Assembly (NCBI RefSeq): GCF_001718415.1
Contig: NZ_CP013377.1
Location: 1,612,001 to 1,676,000 of the forward strand
DNA: 64,000 nucleotides
Reading direction: 5' to 3'
Origin: Burkholderia pseudomultivorans
GTDB taxonomy: Bacteria > Pseudomonadota > Gammaproteobacteria > Burkholderiales > Burkholderiaceae
Below the pieces are notes generated by a model that made no database searches, was not told the origin of the DNA, and saw nothing but the letters and a program-made list of their open reading frames with translations. Positions 8,825-17,864 of the stretch are shown piece by piece. Position 1 is the first letter of the stretch; each line of letters begins with the position of its first letter. The position numbers and the translations under genes are program-made.

Positions 8825-8853
8825 AACGGCCGCACGCTCGGGCGGCGGCCGTT
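8825..8853. other. Stem-loop between the VOC and deaminase genes
   Basis: AACGGCCGC (8825-8833) and GCGGCCGTT (8845-8853) form a perfect 9-bp stem with an 11-base loop in the 118-base gap between two minus-strand genes. No T-tract follows on either strand. It could be a weak terminator or a structure in the leader of the deaminase mRNA. Confidence 0.35.
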
Positions 8854-8914
8854 CGATTCGATCGATGCGGCAGGAAAAACAGTCGGGAAATATCGGCGCG
8901 CAACGCGCGCTGCG

Positions 8915-9376
8915 TCACGACCAGCCTTCGAACTTCAGGCCCGTCTCGGCCGCGGCTTGTTCCGGCGTCACGTCGCGCACGTGCTGGCCGAAGGTCCACA
9001 CGTGCAGCTCCGGATCGCGCGCACGGTACGTGCGGTCGCCGTAGAACTGGTCGGCCGGCTCCTGCAGGATGTCCGCGCCGGCCTGCCGCGCACGCGCGCA
9101 ATGCGCGTCGATGTCGCTCGCGAGCTGCACGTGCACGCTCTGCGTGTTGCGGCCGCCGGCTTCCACCGGGCTCGCGACGAAGTCGGCCCAGTAGCCGCCG
9201 ATCATCACGACGCCGCCCGCATGCGTGAGTTCGGCATGCGTCACCTGCCCGTCGGCGGTGTAGACGACGATGCCGCGCCCGAAGCCGAACGCGCGCTCGA
9301 GCCATTCGAGCGCGGCGCGCGGATCGCGGTAATAGACGGCGGGACTGATCGGCGGAAGGGGCGCTGGCGTAGGCAT
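8915..9376 (-). CDS. VOC-superfamily (glyoxalase/bleomycin-resistance fold) protein
   Basis: A 153-residue protein beginning MPTPAPLPPISPAVYYRDPR. It has the paired beta-alpha-beta layout of the VOC fold: AALEWLERAFGF near the N-terminus, GGVVMIGGY, then VHVQLASDIDAHCARARQAG and GDRTYRARDPELHVWTFGQ. The second half resembles the PhnB/YdfO-like end DPxGHxW seen in single-domain VOC proteins. Function cannot be assigned. The ATG at 9376 was chosen because conserved sequence starts there. Its operon position with the deaminase is uncertain because a stem-loop separates them. Confidence 0.75.
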   Translation of the reverse strand: MPTPAPLPPISPAVYYRDPRAALEWLERAFGFGRGIVVYTADGQVTHAELTHAGGVVMIGGYWADFVASPVEAGGRNTQSVHVQLASDIDAHCARARQAGADILQEPADQFYGDRTYRARDPELHVWTFGQHVRDVTPEQAAAETGLKFEGWS

Positions 9377-9625
9377 CGTCTGTCTCCGGTCGTTGGGACG
9401 CAGTCCCCATTCTCCGCGCGTCGGCGACGCCGGGCAACCGTCGGCCGCCGATTCGCGCCTGTTGCGGCAATACGACAACGAAGCGGCGCCGGTCGCGCGC
9501 CGTGGCGCCCGAAGCGCCGGTATCCGGCGCACACAACACGACATTTCAGTTTTGTGAACGACTCTTGTTCGATCTGGAAAGGTTCGCTCGCACGCGTGCG
9601 TGGCATCGCGGACGGTGCGCATTCC

Positions 9626-9669
9626 TATACTTGCGCCGGATTTTTCGTTTCCGGTTCCACACGCAGGAG
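9626..9669 (+). promoter_or_regulatory. Porin promoter region and ribosome binding site
   Basis: TATACT at 9626-9631 is a good -10 hexamer 46 bases before the porin start, and CAGGAG at 9664-9669 is its ribosome binding site. The -35 element is unclear. The remaining upstream gap from 9377 holds nothing else that I recognise. Confidence 0.45.
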
Positions 9670-9676
9670 TCTTTCC

Positions 9677-10819
9677 ATGAAGAAAACGTTCGTTGCGGGC
9701 GCATCCATCGCCGCGCTGTTCGCGCCGGCCGCCCACGCGCAAAGCTCGGTCACGCTGTACGGGCTGATCGATGCCGGCATCGTCTACACCAACAACGCCA
9801 ACGGTGCATCGCTGTGGCGACTGAACAGCGGCACCATCAACGGCAGCCGCGTCGGCTTTCGCGGCACCGAGGATCTCGGCGGCGGCCTGAAGGCGCTGTT
9901 CGTGCTCGAGAACGGCTTCAACCTGAACAACGGCGGGCTCGGCCAGGACGGCAAGCTGTTCGGTCGCCATGCGTATGTTGGCCTGAGCCACAACGACTAC
10001 GGCACGCTGACGCTCGGCCGCCAGTACGACACGATGGTCGACTTCGTCGCGCCGCTGTCCGCGACCTCGGGCGACTTCGGCGATACGAGCTTCGCGCACC
10101 CGTTCGACAACGACAACCTGAACCACTCGCTGCGCATCAACAACGCGGTCAAGTACACGAGCAATACGATCGCCGGTTTCAAGGTCGGCGCGATGTATGC
10201 GTTCTCGAACGCGACGAACTTCGGCGCCAATCGCGCGTACAGCGTCGCGGCAAGCTACACGAACGGCCCGCTGAAGCTGGCCGGCGCATACCTGCAGATG
10301 AACGGCACCAAGGGCACGACCGGCGCGAGCCCCGGCGCGACCGACGCCGTCGAGGCGAAGAGCCTGAACCAGGGCGGCTGGTCGATCGGCTCGGATCGCA
10401 TGCGCACCTACGGCGGCGGCGTCAGCTACGGGTTCGGCCCGGCGACCGTCGGCTTCGTCTATACGCGCTCGCAGTACGACAACACGGGCTCATTCGGCTC
10501 GACCGGCCAGATCGCGTTCAACAACTACGACGTCAACCTGCGCTACGCGGTGACGCCGGCCTTCAGCGTCGGCGCGGCCTATGTCTATACCGACGCCAGC
10601 GTGTCGAACCCCGACAGCAGGCACGGCACCGACCCGAAGTGGCATCAGGTCGACCTGCAGGCCGTCTACAAGCTGTCGCGCCGCACCGACGTCTATGCGG
10701 AAGCGATCTACCAGCACGCGTCGGGACGCGGCTACCAGGCGTTCATCGACGGCTCGGGCGGCGCATCGAGCACCGCGAACCAGGTCGTCGGCACGGTCGG
10801 CCTGCGTACGCGCTTCTGA
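9677..10819 (+). CDS. Outer-membrane porin (Burkholderia general porin family)
   Basis: A 380-residue precursor with a clear signal peptide (MKKTFVAGASIAALFAPAAHA, cleavage before QSSVTLYGLIDAGI). The mature start SSVTLYGLIDAG, the motif GSRVGFRGTEDLGGGLKALF, GRQYDTMVDF and the terminal aromatic residue (ending VGLRTRF) are typical of the trimeric 16-strand beta-barrel porins of beta-proteobacteria. It allows passive diffusion of small hydrophilic solutes across the outer membrane. The ATG is 7 bases after CAGGAG. The gene is flanked by its own promoter and a downstream stem-loop, so it is probably monocistronic. Confidence 0.95.
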   Translation: MKKTFVAGASIAALFAPAAHAQSSVTLYGLIDAGIVYTNNANGASLWRLNSGTINGSRVGFRGTEDLGGGLKALFVLENGFNLNNGGLGQDGKLFGRHAYVGLSHNDYGTLTLGRQYDTMVDFVAPLSATSGDFGDTSFAHPFDNDNLNHSLRINNAVKYTSNTIAGFKVGAMYAFSNATNFGANRAYSVAASYTNGPLKLAGAYLQMNGTKGTTGASPGATDAVEAKSLNQGGWSIGSDRMRTYGGGVSYGFGPATVGFVYTRSQYDNTGSFGSTGQIAFNNYDVNLRYAVTPAFSVGAAYVYTDASVSNPDSRHGTDPKWHQVDLQAVYKLSRRTDVYAEAIYQHASGRGYQAFIDGSGGASSTANQVVGTVGLRTRF

Positions 10820-10825
10820 TCGGCA

Positions 10826-10857
10826 TCGCGCCGCGCCGGGCACGCGACGCGGCGCGA
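10826..10857 (+). terminator. Stem-loop after the porin gene
   Basis: TCGCGCCGCG (10826-10835) and CGCGGCGCGA (10848-10857) form a perfect 10-bp stem starting 7 bases after the porin stop. The T-tract is poor (TGTTGTG). It is a likely transcription end or 3' stabiliser of the porin mRNA. Confidence 0.5.
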
Positions 10858-10995
10858 ATGTTGTGCCATCTGGAAGGCTGCCTGCCTGGAATCGGGGTTT
10901 TTACGCGCGGGCCTGCTGCGTAGACTGGCATCGACGGTTCCGATCGCGCCTCGATGGTCATTGCGGACCGCCATCCCAGTCCACAGGAGAACATC

Positions 10996-11295
10996 GTGAA
11001 ATCGCTCGTCGTCACCGCCGCCGCCGTCCTGCTTGCCGCACCGGTCCTGTCGTTCGCCCAGTCGGCACAGTCGCCCGTCACGCGCGCGCAGGTGCTGCAG
11101 GAACTGTACGACCTCGAATCGGTCGGCTACAACCCGTCGCTCGGCGACGCAGGCAACTATCCGGACGACATCCTGGCCGCGCAGCACCGCCTCGAAGCGA
11201 AGCGCCTGGCCGAACGCAAGGCCGCGCAAGCCGCGTACGGTCCGGCCGGCACGCCGGCGACCGAATCGGGCGTGGCCGCACGTCCCGCGCTTTGA
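10996..11295 (+). CDS. DUF4148-domain small secreted protein
   Basis: A 99-residue protein with a GTG start 5 bases after AGGAGA (10985-10990). Residues 1-20 are a signal peptide (VKSLVVTAAAVLLAAPVLSFA). The mature part has the DUF4148 pattern TRAQVLQELYDLESVGYNPS followed by PDDILAAQHRL and a basic, Ala-rich tail. The family is common and often multicopy in Burkholderia; its role is unknown, and periplasmic location is predicted. An upstream ATG at 10954 is in frame, but the signal peptide and ribosome binding site favour the GTG. Confidence 0.85.
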   Translation: MKSLVVTAAAVLLAAPVLSFAQSAQSPVTRAQVLQELYDLESVGYNPSLGDAGNYPDDILAAQHRLEAKRLAERKAAQAAYGPAGTPATESGVAARPAL

Positions 11296-11432
11296 ATGAA
11301 CGCAGCGTGTGTCGCGCCGCCGCGGGCGGCGCACGCGCAAAGCGATCGCCGGGCGATGCACGTCCGGCGCGTTCCTTGCGTTTCCGCTGCGAAGTACTTC
11401 GACATGCGGCGCGCGATGCGCCGCGTGCGCCG

Positions 11433-12380
11433 TTACGCGGCCTGCCGTTGCCGGCCGATCGTGTTCAGCATCTCGACGTCGCGCGCGATCATTGCCGGCA
11501 CCTGCGCGCGCAGCAGCTCGACCCAGGTGCGCACCTTCGCATCGATGAAGCGGCGCGACGGATAGAGCGCATACACGTTCATCTTCTGCAGGATGTGTTC
11601 CGGCAGTACGCGCACGAGCGATCCGTCGCGCAGCGCGTCGATCGCCGAATAGAGCGGCAGCATGCCGATGCCGATCCCGTCGCGGATCGCGAGCGCGAGC
11701 GATTCGGCCGTATTGGTCTGCACCGGGCCCGCGACACGAATCTGCTCGACGCCGTCCGGCCCTTCGAGCACCCATTCGTGCGTCGGGAACGCGGGCGTGC
11801 AGAGCGTCAGGCACGCGTGCGCGCCGAGGTCCTGCGGACGGGCCGGCGCACCGTGCCGCTTCACGTAGTCCGGCGACGCGCAGAGGATGCTGAAGGTCGA
11901 GCCGAGCAGGTGCGATACCAGCTCCGAGTCGGGCAGCGACGACGCGGTCACGACCGCCGTGTCGCTGGTGCCGTCGAACAGGTCGGGCATCCGCTGCGAC
12001 AGCGACAGCTCGATCGACACGTCCGGATACTGCGCGTGGTAGCGCGTCAGCGCCGGCAGCACATAGTGATGGCCGACGCTGGCGAAGCTGTGCAGGCGCA
12101 GTACGCCGACCGGCCGCTCGTGCGCGCAGCTCGCCTCTTCTTCCGCGCGATCGACGTCGGCGAGGATCTGCCGGCAGCGCCGCAGATAGCTCTCGCCGGC
12201 CGACGTCAGCGCGAGACGGCGCGTCGAGCGATTCATCAGACGGGTGCGCAGGCGCGCCTCGAGTTCCGACACCGCGCGCGACATCGCGCCCGTCGTCGAA
12301 TTCAGCGATTGCGCGGCCGCGGTGAAACTGCCCGTCTCGACGACGCGCGTAAACACCCGCATGTTTTGTAGGGTATCCAT
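11433..12380 (-). CDS. LysR-family transcriptional regulator
   Basis: A 315-residue LysR protein. Residues 1-60 form the winged helix (MDTLQNMRVFTRVVETGSFT, then LNSTTGAMSRAVSELEARL), and residues about 90-295 form the periplasmic-binding-like effector domain (VGVLRLHSFASVGHHYVLPAL, IGIGMLPLYSA). It is divergent from the FUSC exporter gene across a 200-base gap, the arrangement seen for aaeR/aaeB-type exporters, so it probably controls that exporter in response to an aromatic acid. The effector is not known. Confidence 0.92.
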   Translation of the reverse strand: MDTLQNMRVFTRVVETGSFTAAAQSLNSTTGAMSRAVSELEARLRTRLMNRSTRRLALTSAGESYLRRCRQILADVDRAEEEASCAHERPVGVLRLHSFASVGHHYVLPALTRYHAQYPDVSIELSLSQRMPDLFDGTSDTAVVTASSLPDSELVSHLLGSTFSILCASPDYVKRHGAPARPQDLGAHACLTLCTPAFPTHEWVLEGPDGVEQIRVAGPVQTNTAESLALAIRDGIGIGMLPLYSAIDALRDGSLVRVLPEHILQKMNVYALYPSRRFIDAKVRTWVELLRAQVPAMIARDVEMLNTIGRQRQAA

Positions 12381-12474
12381 TCCTGTTTACGACCTGTAGC
12401 GGAGCCGCCATTTTCCTCCAACGGGTGCGACAGATTGTTACCCGGCATGCAACTATCGTTTCCCCGCAGCTGCG

Positions 12475-12503
12475 TTAATGCGCGCCCGCCGCCCTCCTAC
12501 AAT
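12475..12503 (+). promoter_or_regulatory. Candidate promoter of the FUSC exporter
   Basis: TTAATG (12475-12480) and TACAAT (12498-12503) are separated by 17 bases, a plausible sigma-70 pair in the gap between the divergent LysR and FUSC genes. The AT-rich stretch just upstream (12431-12462) could hold the LysR site, but I see no clean T-N11-A palindrome. Confidence 0.4.
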
Positions 12504-12580
12504 CGGCGCCTCACCAGTCGAACGGGCCCGTTCGGACCGGCCGCGGCACCCGCCCGGCACCGGATGCGCCCCCTCCTTTC

Positions 12581-14764
12581 ATGAAGCCACCCTCAGCGAT
12601 CGAGCGATCTTCCATCGAACCGGCCCGATGGAGGACATGGCTCGATCCGCTCGGCGACGCCGCGCGCGACTGGGCCGCGAGCGACGGGCTGATCTGGCTG
12701 CACCTCGCGAAAACGGTGTGCGCGGCGCTGCTCGCGATGGGCATCGCGATGCGGCTCGAGATGTCGCAGCCGCGCACCGCGATGACCACCGTGTTCGTGC
12801 TGATGCAGCCGCTGTCGGGAATGGTATTCGCGAAGAGCTTCTATCGCGTGCTCGGCACCGCCGCCGGCCTCGTCGCCGCGCTCGCGCTCGGCGGGCTGTT
12901 CGCGCAGCAGCCCGAGCTCTACATGGCCGGCATCACGCTCTGGATCGGCTGCTGCATCGCGCTCGCGGTGCGCAACCGCCACTTCCGCTGGTACGGCTTC
13001 GTGCTCGCCGGCTATACGGCCGCGCTGATCGGCCTGCCCGCGGTGATGTCGCCGCAGACGCTGTTCCAGTCCGCGCTCACGCGCGCCGCGGAAGTCGCGC
13101 TCGGCATCGCGTGTTCGGGCGCGGTCAGCGCGCTGGTCCTGCCGCTCAGTTCCGCGAAGGCGCTGATGCGCTCGCTGAGCGCGCGCCACGCGAATTTCGC
13201 GGCCTTCGCGGCCGGCGCGCTCGCGGGCGATATCGCACGCGGCGATTTCGAGCGGCGCTTCGCCGATTTCGTCGACGAGATCGTCGGCTTCGAGGCCAAT
13301 CGCGCGTTCGCGTCGTTCGAGGATCCGCACATTCGCGCGCGCAGCCGCCGGCTCGCGCGGCTGAACAGCGAATTCATGAACGCATGCACGCGGCTGCATG
13401 CGCTGCACCAGCTCGTCAAGCGGCTGCGCGCCGGTCGCGCCGATGCGGTGCTCGACGCGCTCGCGCCGCATGTCGAGGCGCTCGCGCAGCGGCTGGCCGC
13501 GCTGCGCGACGAACGGCAGCGCGGCATCGCGTCGACCACCGGCGCACTGCTCGAACTGCGCCGCTTTCACAACGCATTGCCGAAGGCCGCACGGGCGTCG
13601 CGGCGCGAGATCGAGGCGCACGCGGCCGGCGGCCTGCTGGACTTCGATACGGCGATCGAGCTGATGTACCGCTTCATCGGCGAATATCTCGGCTATGCCG
13701 ACACCTACGCGTCGCTCGACCAGGACGACCACGCGTTCGAGCGCTCGGTCACGCACTACAAGGTGAAGACCAACGCATTCTTCGTCGGCTTCACGTTCCT
13801 GCGCACGATCGTCGCGGTCGGTGCGATGAGCTGCTTCTGGATCGCGTCGGAATGGCCGAGCGGCTCGCTTGCCGTGATCGCGACCGCGATCGCCTGCGCG
13901 CTCAGCTCGACGTCGCCGCGCGCGCCGAAGTTCGTCGCGCAGATGGCCGTCGGCGCGGCGTTCGCGACCGCCGTCGGCTATCTGTACCTGTGCTACGTGT
14001 ACCCGAACATCGACGGCTTCCCGCTGCTGTGCGCGGCGCTCGCGCCGGTGCTCGGCCTCGGCGCGTTTCTCGCGATGCGGCCGGGCATGTCCGGCTACGG
14101 GATCGGCTTCGCGGTGTTCTTCTGCCTGCTCGCGGGCCCCGACAACGTGATCGCGTATACGCCCGAGGTGCTGATCAACAACGGCATGGCGGTGGTCGTC
14201 GCGATGCTCGTGTGCGCGCTCGTGTTCGCGGTCGTGTTTCCGACCCACATGCCGTGGCTCACGGGCCGCATCGCGCACGACCTGCGCCGCCAGGTGACGC
14301 TCGCCTGCGAAGACGCGCCCGAAGGTCTCGCGCAGCGCTTCCAGTCGAGCACGCACGACCTGATGGCGCAGCTGCGCACGCTGCTGGTGCGGCGCACGCG
14401 GCAGCACCGCGACGCGCTGCGCTGGATGCTCGCGACGCTCGAGGTCGGCCATGCGGTGATCGACCTGCGCGACGAACTGCATGCGTTCAGCGAAACGAAA
14501 CCGCCGCAGACGCTGCGCTGGACGGCATCGATCGATGCCGTGCTGCACGAATTGCCGCGCTTCTTCGACGAGCCGACGCCGACCCGCCACGCGCGCACGC
14601 TGAAGTCGGTGAACCTCGCGATCCGTGCCGCACAGCACGCGCTGCAGGCGTGGCACGCGGTGCCCGACGCGCGCCGCCGGATGCAGCGCATCGTCGGCTG
14701 CCTGCACTTCATGCGCAGCGCGCTGCTCGACAAGGACGCGCCGTTCAACCGGCATCGTCGCTGA
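12581..14764 (+). CDS. FUSC-family (AaeB-like) aromatic acid exporter
   Basis: A 727-residue inner-membrane protein with two hydrophobic blocks (about residues 40-190 and 395-540) separated and followed by soluble helical regions, the layout of AaeB/FUSC proteins. Family features include MSQPRTAMTTVFVLMQPLSG and FRWYGFVLAGYTAALIGLPA in the first block, and FLRTIVAVGAMSCFWIASEW in the second. Such proteins export hydroxybenzoates and related acids, often with a small membrane partner and a membrane fusion protein; neither partner is encoded next to it here. The ATG at 12581 lacks a strong Shine-Dalgarno sequence, so the start is moderately certain. Confidence 0.88.
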   Translation: MKPPSAIERSSIEPARWRTWLDPLGDAARDWAASDGLIWLHLAKTVCAALLAMGIAMRLEMSQPRTAMTTVFVLMQPLSGMVFAKSFYRVLGTAAGLVAALALGGLFAQQPELYMAGITLWIGCCIALAVRNRHFRWYGFVLAGYTAALIGLPAVMSPQTLFQSALTRAAEVALGIACSGAVSALVLPLSSAKALMRSLSARHANFAAFAAGALAGDIARGDFERRFADFVDEIVGFEANRAFASFEDPHIRARSRRLARLNSEFMNACTRLHALHQLVKRLRAGRADAVLDALAPHVEALAQRLAALRDERQRGIASTTGALLELRRFHNALPKAARASRREIEAHAAGGLLDFDTAIELMYRFIGEYLGYADTYASLDQDDHAFERSVTHYKVKTNAFFVGFTFLRTIVAVGAMSCFWIASEWPSGSLAVIATAIACALSSTSPRAPKFVAQMAVGAAFATAVGYLYLCYVYPNIDGFPLLCAALAPVLGLGAFLAMRPGMSGYGIGFAVFFCLLAGPDNVIAYTPEVLINNGMAVVVAMLVCALVFAVVFPTHMPWLTGRIAHDLRRQVTLACEDAPEGLAQRFQSSTHDLMAQLRTLLVRRTRQHRDALRWMLATLEVGHAVIDLRDELHAFSETKPPQTLRWTASIDAVLHELPRFFDEPTPTRHARTLKSVNLAIRAAQHALQAWHAVPDARRRMQRIVGCLHFMRSALLDKDAPFNRHRR

Positions 14765-14831
14765 GCCTCGATCGATGCGCCCGCAACGTCATCCTTGTTC
14801 CAGCTGCAAATAAGCTCTCCAGCCCGGGTGA

Positions 14832-14860
14832 TTAATCTTTAAGCAGTGCGAGCCTATAGT
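14832..14860 (+). promoter_or_regulatory. Candidate sigma-70 promoter for the small secreted protein
   Basis: TTAATC (14832-14837), a 17-base spacer and TATAGT (14855-14860) lie 46 bases before the ATG of the next gene in a locally AT-richer stretch. AGGAGA at 14893-14898 is the ribosome binding site. Confidence 0.5.
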
Positions 14861-14905
14861 TTCCTCACTGCCAGCACGACTGGCGATCACCCAGGAGAAG
14901 TCACA

Positions 14906-15118
14906 ATGAAGCCGCTGCACCTCGCCCTCGTTGCCCTGTCGCTCACCGCCGCTGTCGCGCATGCGCAGCCGGTGCAGACCGACGTCGCCCCGCAACAGGC
15001 GAACCGCGCCGAAGCCGTGAAGGCCGCAGGCCGCGTCGATCGCGCGCAATCGAACCAGGAAGACCCGAATGCATGCGTCGGCCCCGTCAGCTTCTGCAAC
15101 GTCTACTTCGGCAGCTGA
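14906..15118 (+). CDS. Small secreted protein of unknown function
   Basis: A 70-residue protein with a signal peptide at 1-20 (MKPLHLALVALSLTAAVAHA, cleavage before QPVQ). The mature 50 residues are polar and Gln/Ala-rich and end with CVGPVSFCNVYFGS; two cysteines six apart could form a disulphide. It has a recognisable promoter, an AGGAGA ribosome binding site 7 bases before the ATG and its own gap on both sides, so it looks like a real single-gene unit. I do not recognise the family. Confidence 0.75.
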   Translation: MKPLHLALVALSLTAAVAHAQPVQTDVAPQQANRAEAVKAAGRVDRAQSNQEDPNACVGPVSFCNVYFGS

Positions 15119-15158
15119 GCATGACGCCGCGTGACGGCCGGCCCGCGGCGCTTTCGCA

Positions 15159-16268
15159 TCACGCTGCGCGCCCCGGCCGCCAGCCGACTTCGCGCAACGC
15201 ATCCAGCAGGCGCGCGTGCCCGAGCCCTTCGACGCGCGCACCGCGCGACACCACGTCGCCGCCCGCGACGAGCGCATTCACGATCGCTTCCTCGACCGCT
15301 TCGGCCGCCGCCGCGAACAGCGCGGAAATATGGTCGTTGTTGACCATCTTCACGTCGGTGGTCGGCGCGCCCTTGCTGCCGTAGTTGGCCGCCGGCAGCC
15401 CGTCATTGCCCGTGGCGAACGCGAGAAAGAGATCGCCGCTCGAATCCTCGGTACCGCCGCCAACCCGCGCGAGCCCGACGCTCGCCCGCTGCGCGAGCCG
15501 CGTGCATTGATGCGGCAGCAGCGGCGCATCGGTCGCGAGCGTGACGACGATCGAGCCCATCCCGGCCTCGCCCTTCGCGTCCGGCGCGCGGAACGGCGAA
15601 TGCACGTGCCACAGCACTTCGCCGACCGGGTAGCCGGCCACGCGGAGCATCTCGCGCACACCGTAGTTCGCCTGCACCAGTGCGCCGACCGTCCAGCCGC
15701 CCGCGTCGGCCGCGAGCACGCGCGACGCGGTGCCGATGCCGCCCTTGAACTCGTGGCAGATCATCCCGGTGCCGCCGCCCACGCCGCCTTCGGCGACCGG
15801 TCCCGATCGCGCGGCCGCCAGCGCCTGCTGCACGTGCGATGCGTTCACGTGCTGCCCCCAGATGTCGTTCAGCAGTCCGTCGTAGGTTTCCATCACGACC
15901 GGCATGCACCAGTACACGCGATTGCGCGCCGCATCGCGCTCGGCCGCGATGAGCGCGTCGCGCACGACGCCGACGCTGTGCGTGTTCGTATAGGCGATCG
16001 GCGTCGTCAGCAGGCCGGCCTCGCGAATCCATTCGAGCCCCGTCGCATCGCCGTTGCCGTTCAGCACGTGCACGCCCGCGAAGCACGGCGCATCGTGTGC
16101 GGCGCCCGCGCGCGGCTCGATGACGGTCACGCCGGTGCGGATCGACGCGTCGCCGTTATCGACGCTCAGCGTGCAGTGTCCGACCCGGACGCCCGGGACG
16201 TCCGTGATCGCGTTGAAGCGGCCCGGCGTGCCGAGTCCGATGCGGATGCCGAGGTCTCTCGTGCGCAT
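15159..16268 (-). CDS. P1-family peptidase (DmpA / L-aminopeptidase D-Ala-esterase type)
   Basis: A 369-residue member of the P1 (DmpA) Ntn-like autoprocessing hydrolases. The N-terminus ITDVPGVRVGHCTLS, YTNTHSVGVVRDAL, EGGVGGGTGMICHEFKGGIG and the cleavage-site segment GEAGMGSIVVTLATDAPLLP are all present. By comparison with DmpA, the chain should self-cleave between G238 and S239, and S239 becomes the nucleophile. Substrates of the family are N-terminal amino acids of peptides, amides or beta-peptides. It follows the APC permease by 55 bases on the same strand, so uptake and cleavage of a peptide or amide is likely. Confidence 0.9.
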   Translation of the reverse strand: MRTRDLGIRIGLGTPGRFNAITDVPGVRVGHCTLSVDNGDASIRTGVTVIEPRAGAAHDAPCFAGVHVLNGNGDATGLEWIREAGLLTTPIAYTNTHSVGVVRDALIAAERDAARNRVYWCMPVVMETYDGLLNDIWGQHVNASHVQQALAAARSGPVAEGGVGGGTGMICHEFKGGIGTASRVLAADAGGWTVGALVQANYGVREMLRVAGYPVGEVLWHVHSPFRAPDAKGEAGMGSIVVTLATDAPLLPHQCTRLAQRASVGLARVGGGTEDSSGDLFLAFATGNDGLPAANYGSKGAPTTDVKMVNNDHISALFAAAAEAVEEAIVNALVAGGDVVSRGARVEGLGHARLLDALREVGWRPGRAA

Positions 16269-16323
16269 GATGCAATTCCTCCAGTCTTACGGTTGTTCGA
16301 TCGTTTTTCGATGCGGCCGACGC

Positions 16324-17730
16324 TCAGAGCGCGCGGAACGCGTCGCTGTGGCGCGCCCACACCGCATACATCGCGAGTGCGGCCGCCAGCAGCCCCGCGA
16401 TGATGACCAGGTCGGTCGACTTGGTCGCCGTCGCGAGTGTCGTGTACAGCGTATAGGCGGCGCCCGCCACCGCGACGAGCGGCGTCACGGGCCAGAGCGG
16501 CATCCGGTAATGATGCTCGACGTCGCGGCGCACGAGCCGGCTCGCGAGCGCGGCCAGGCCGACGACGAGATAGATCAGCAGCAGCAGGTCGACCGTGAAC
16601 GCGGTCAGCTCGTCGAGGCTCGACACGAACACGAGGCCCGCCGACGGCACCGCGAGCGTCAGCGTCGCGAGCCACGGCGACTCGAAGCGCGGATGGATCG
16701 TCGAGAACGCACGGTTGCAGGTGCGCGACCAGAGCGCATGACGGCCGCTGCTGTACAGCAGGCGCCCCATCGTGATCACGATCGCGATGATCGCATTGAA
16801 CACCGACAGGAAGATCCCGCCGCTGACGATGCGCGACACGACCGGATTGCTGAGCGAGCGCACCACGTAGCCGATCGGGTCCGCGCTCTTCGACATCTCC
16901 GTCAGCGACGGCGCGCCCAGCACGATCGCGGTCAGCGGCACCAGCTCGACGACGAGGATCACGAGCAGCGAATACAGGACCGCCTTCGCGACGTTGCGAT
17001 TGCCGCCGCGCAGGTCTTCCGCGAGATACGCGGCCGAGCCGAAGCCGTTGTAGCAGAAGATCGCCGTGCCGATCGCCGGGACGACCGCCGCGAGCGTCGC
17101 CGGCACGAGCGCATTGCCGCTCGCGACCACCGGCGCGACCAGCACCTCGGCGCCGCGATGCGGCGAGCCGAAGCCGAGCCCCGCGATCAGCATCAGCACG
17201 CCGATCTCGACGACGAGGAACGCGCCGGTGATCCACGCATTGGTCTTGATGTTCAGCATGCCGAGCACGTAGCTGAGCAGCACGATCGTCAGCGCGACCG
17301 TCTGGTTGCCGAAGTGCGTGCCGAGCGCGTTGTTCAGGTACGGCGCGGCGCCGCTCGCGAGCACGGCCGGGATGAACACGCTGACGGCCAGCACCGCGAT
17401 GAAGGTCAGGTAGCCGGGCAGCGTGCCGAACACGCGCTTGGCCATCACGTATTCGCCGCCCGCGCTGCGGTGCGCCGCGCACAGCTCCGCGTAGCAGAGC
17501 GCGAAGGCGAACGCGAGCACGCCGCCGAGCACGAACGACAGCACCGCGCCGCTGCCGGCTTGCTGGATCGCGAACGGCGCGATCACGAAGATCGAGCTCG
17601 CGGGTGTCACGCCCGACACGGTGATCATCACCGCGTCGCGCACGCTGAGCGTCTGCGACAGCGCGCGCGGCGCGTCCTGCATTGCAGGCGCCGCTTGCAC
17701 GTTGCCTGTCGATTCCGACATCATCGCCAT
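16324..17730 (-). CDS. APC-superfamily amino acid permease
   Basis: A 468-residue, probably 12-helix permease. Helix 1 reads VMITVSGVTPASSIFVIAPF, with the unwound small-residue stretch typical of the family, and helix 3 contains AELCAAHRSAGGEYVMAKR. It imports an amino acid, amine or small peptide-like compound. It is probably co-transcribed with the P1 peptidase gene downstream and divergent from the LuxR gene, which would make a self-contained unit for sensing, import and hydrolysis. Confidence 0.88.
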   Translation of the reverse strand: MAMMSESTGNVQAAPAMQDAPRALSQTLSVRDAVMITVSGVTPASSIFVIAPFAIQQAGSGAVLSFVLGGVLAFAFALCYAELCAAHRSAGGEYVMAKRVFGTLPGYLTFIAVLAVSVFIPAVLASGAAPYLNNALGTHFGNQTVALTIVLLSYVLGMLNIKTNAWITGAFLVVEIGVLMLIAGLGFGSPHRGAEVLVAPVVASGNALVPATLAAVVPAIGTAIFCYNGFGSAAYLAEDLRGGNRNVAKAVLYSLLVILVVELVPLTAIVLGAPSLTEMSKSADPIGYVVRSLSNPVVSRIVSGGIFLSVFNAIIAIVITMGRLLYSSGRHALWSRTCNRAFSTIHPRFESPWLATLTLAVPSAGLVFVSSLDELTAFTVDLLLLIYLVVGLAALASRLVRRDVEHHYRMPLWPVTPLVAVAGAAYTLYTTLATATKSTDLVIIAGLLAAALAMYAVWARHSDAFRAL

Positions 17731-17864
17731 TTCGTTCTCCTGTGTCCCGCTATGCTGCTTTTTTTGGAACGCCCATACTCGGGCCCGTCTGATTGCGTGG
17801 CAGTCTAGGAAGCCAATTTCAGGACCGCTATTCCCCCTTCGTGTTACGCCCTTCCGGTGGTGGT

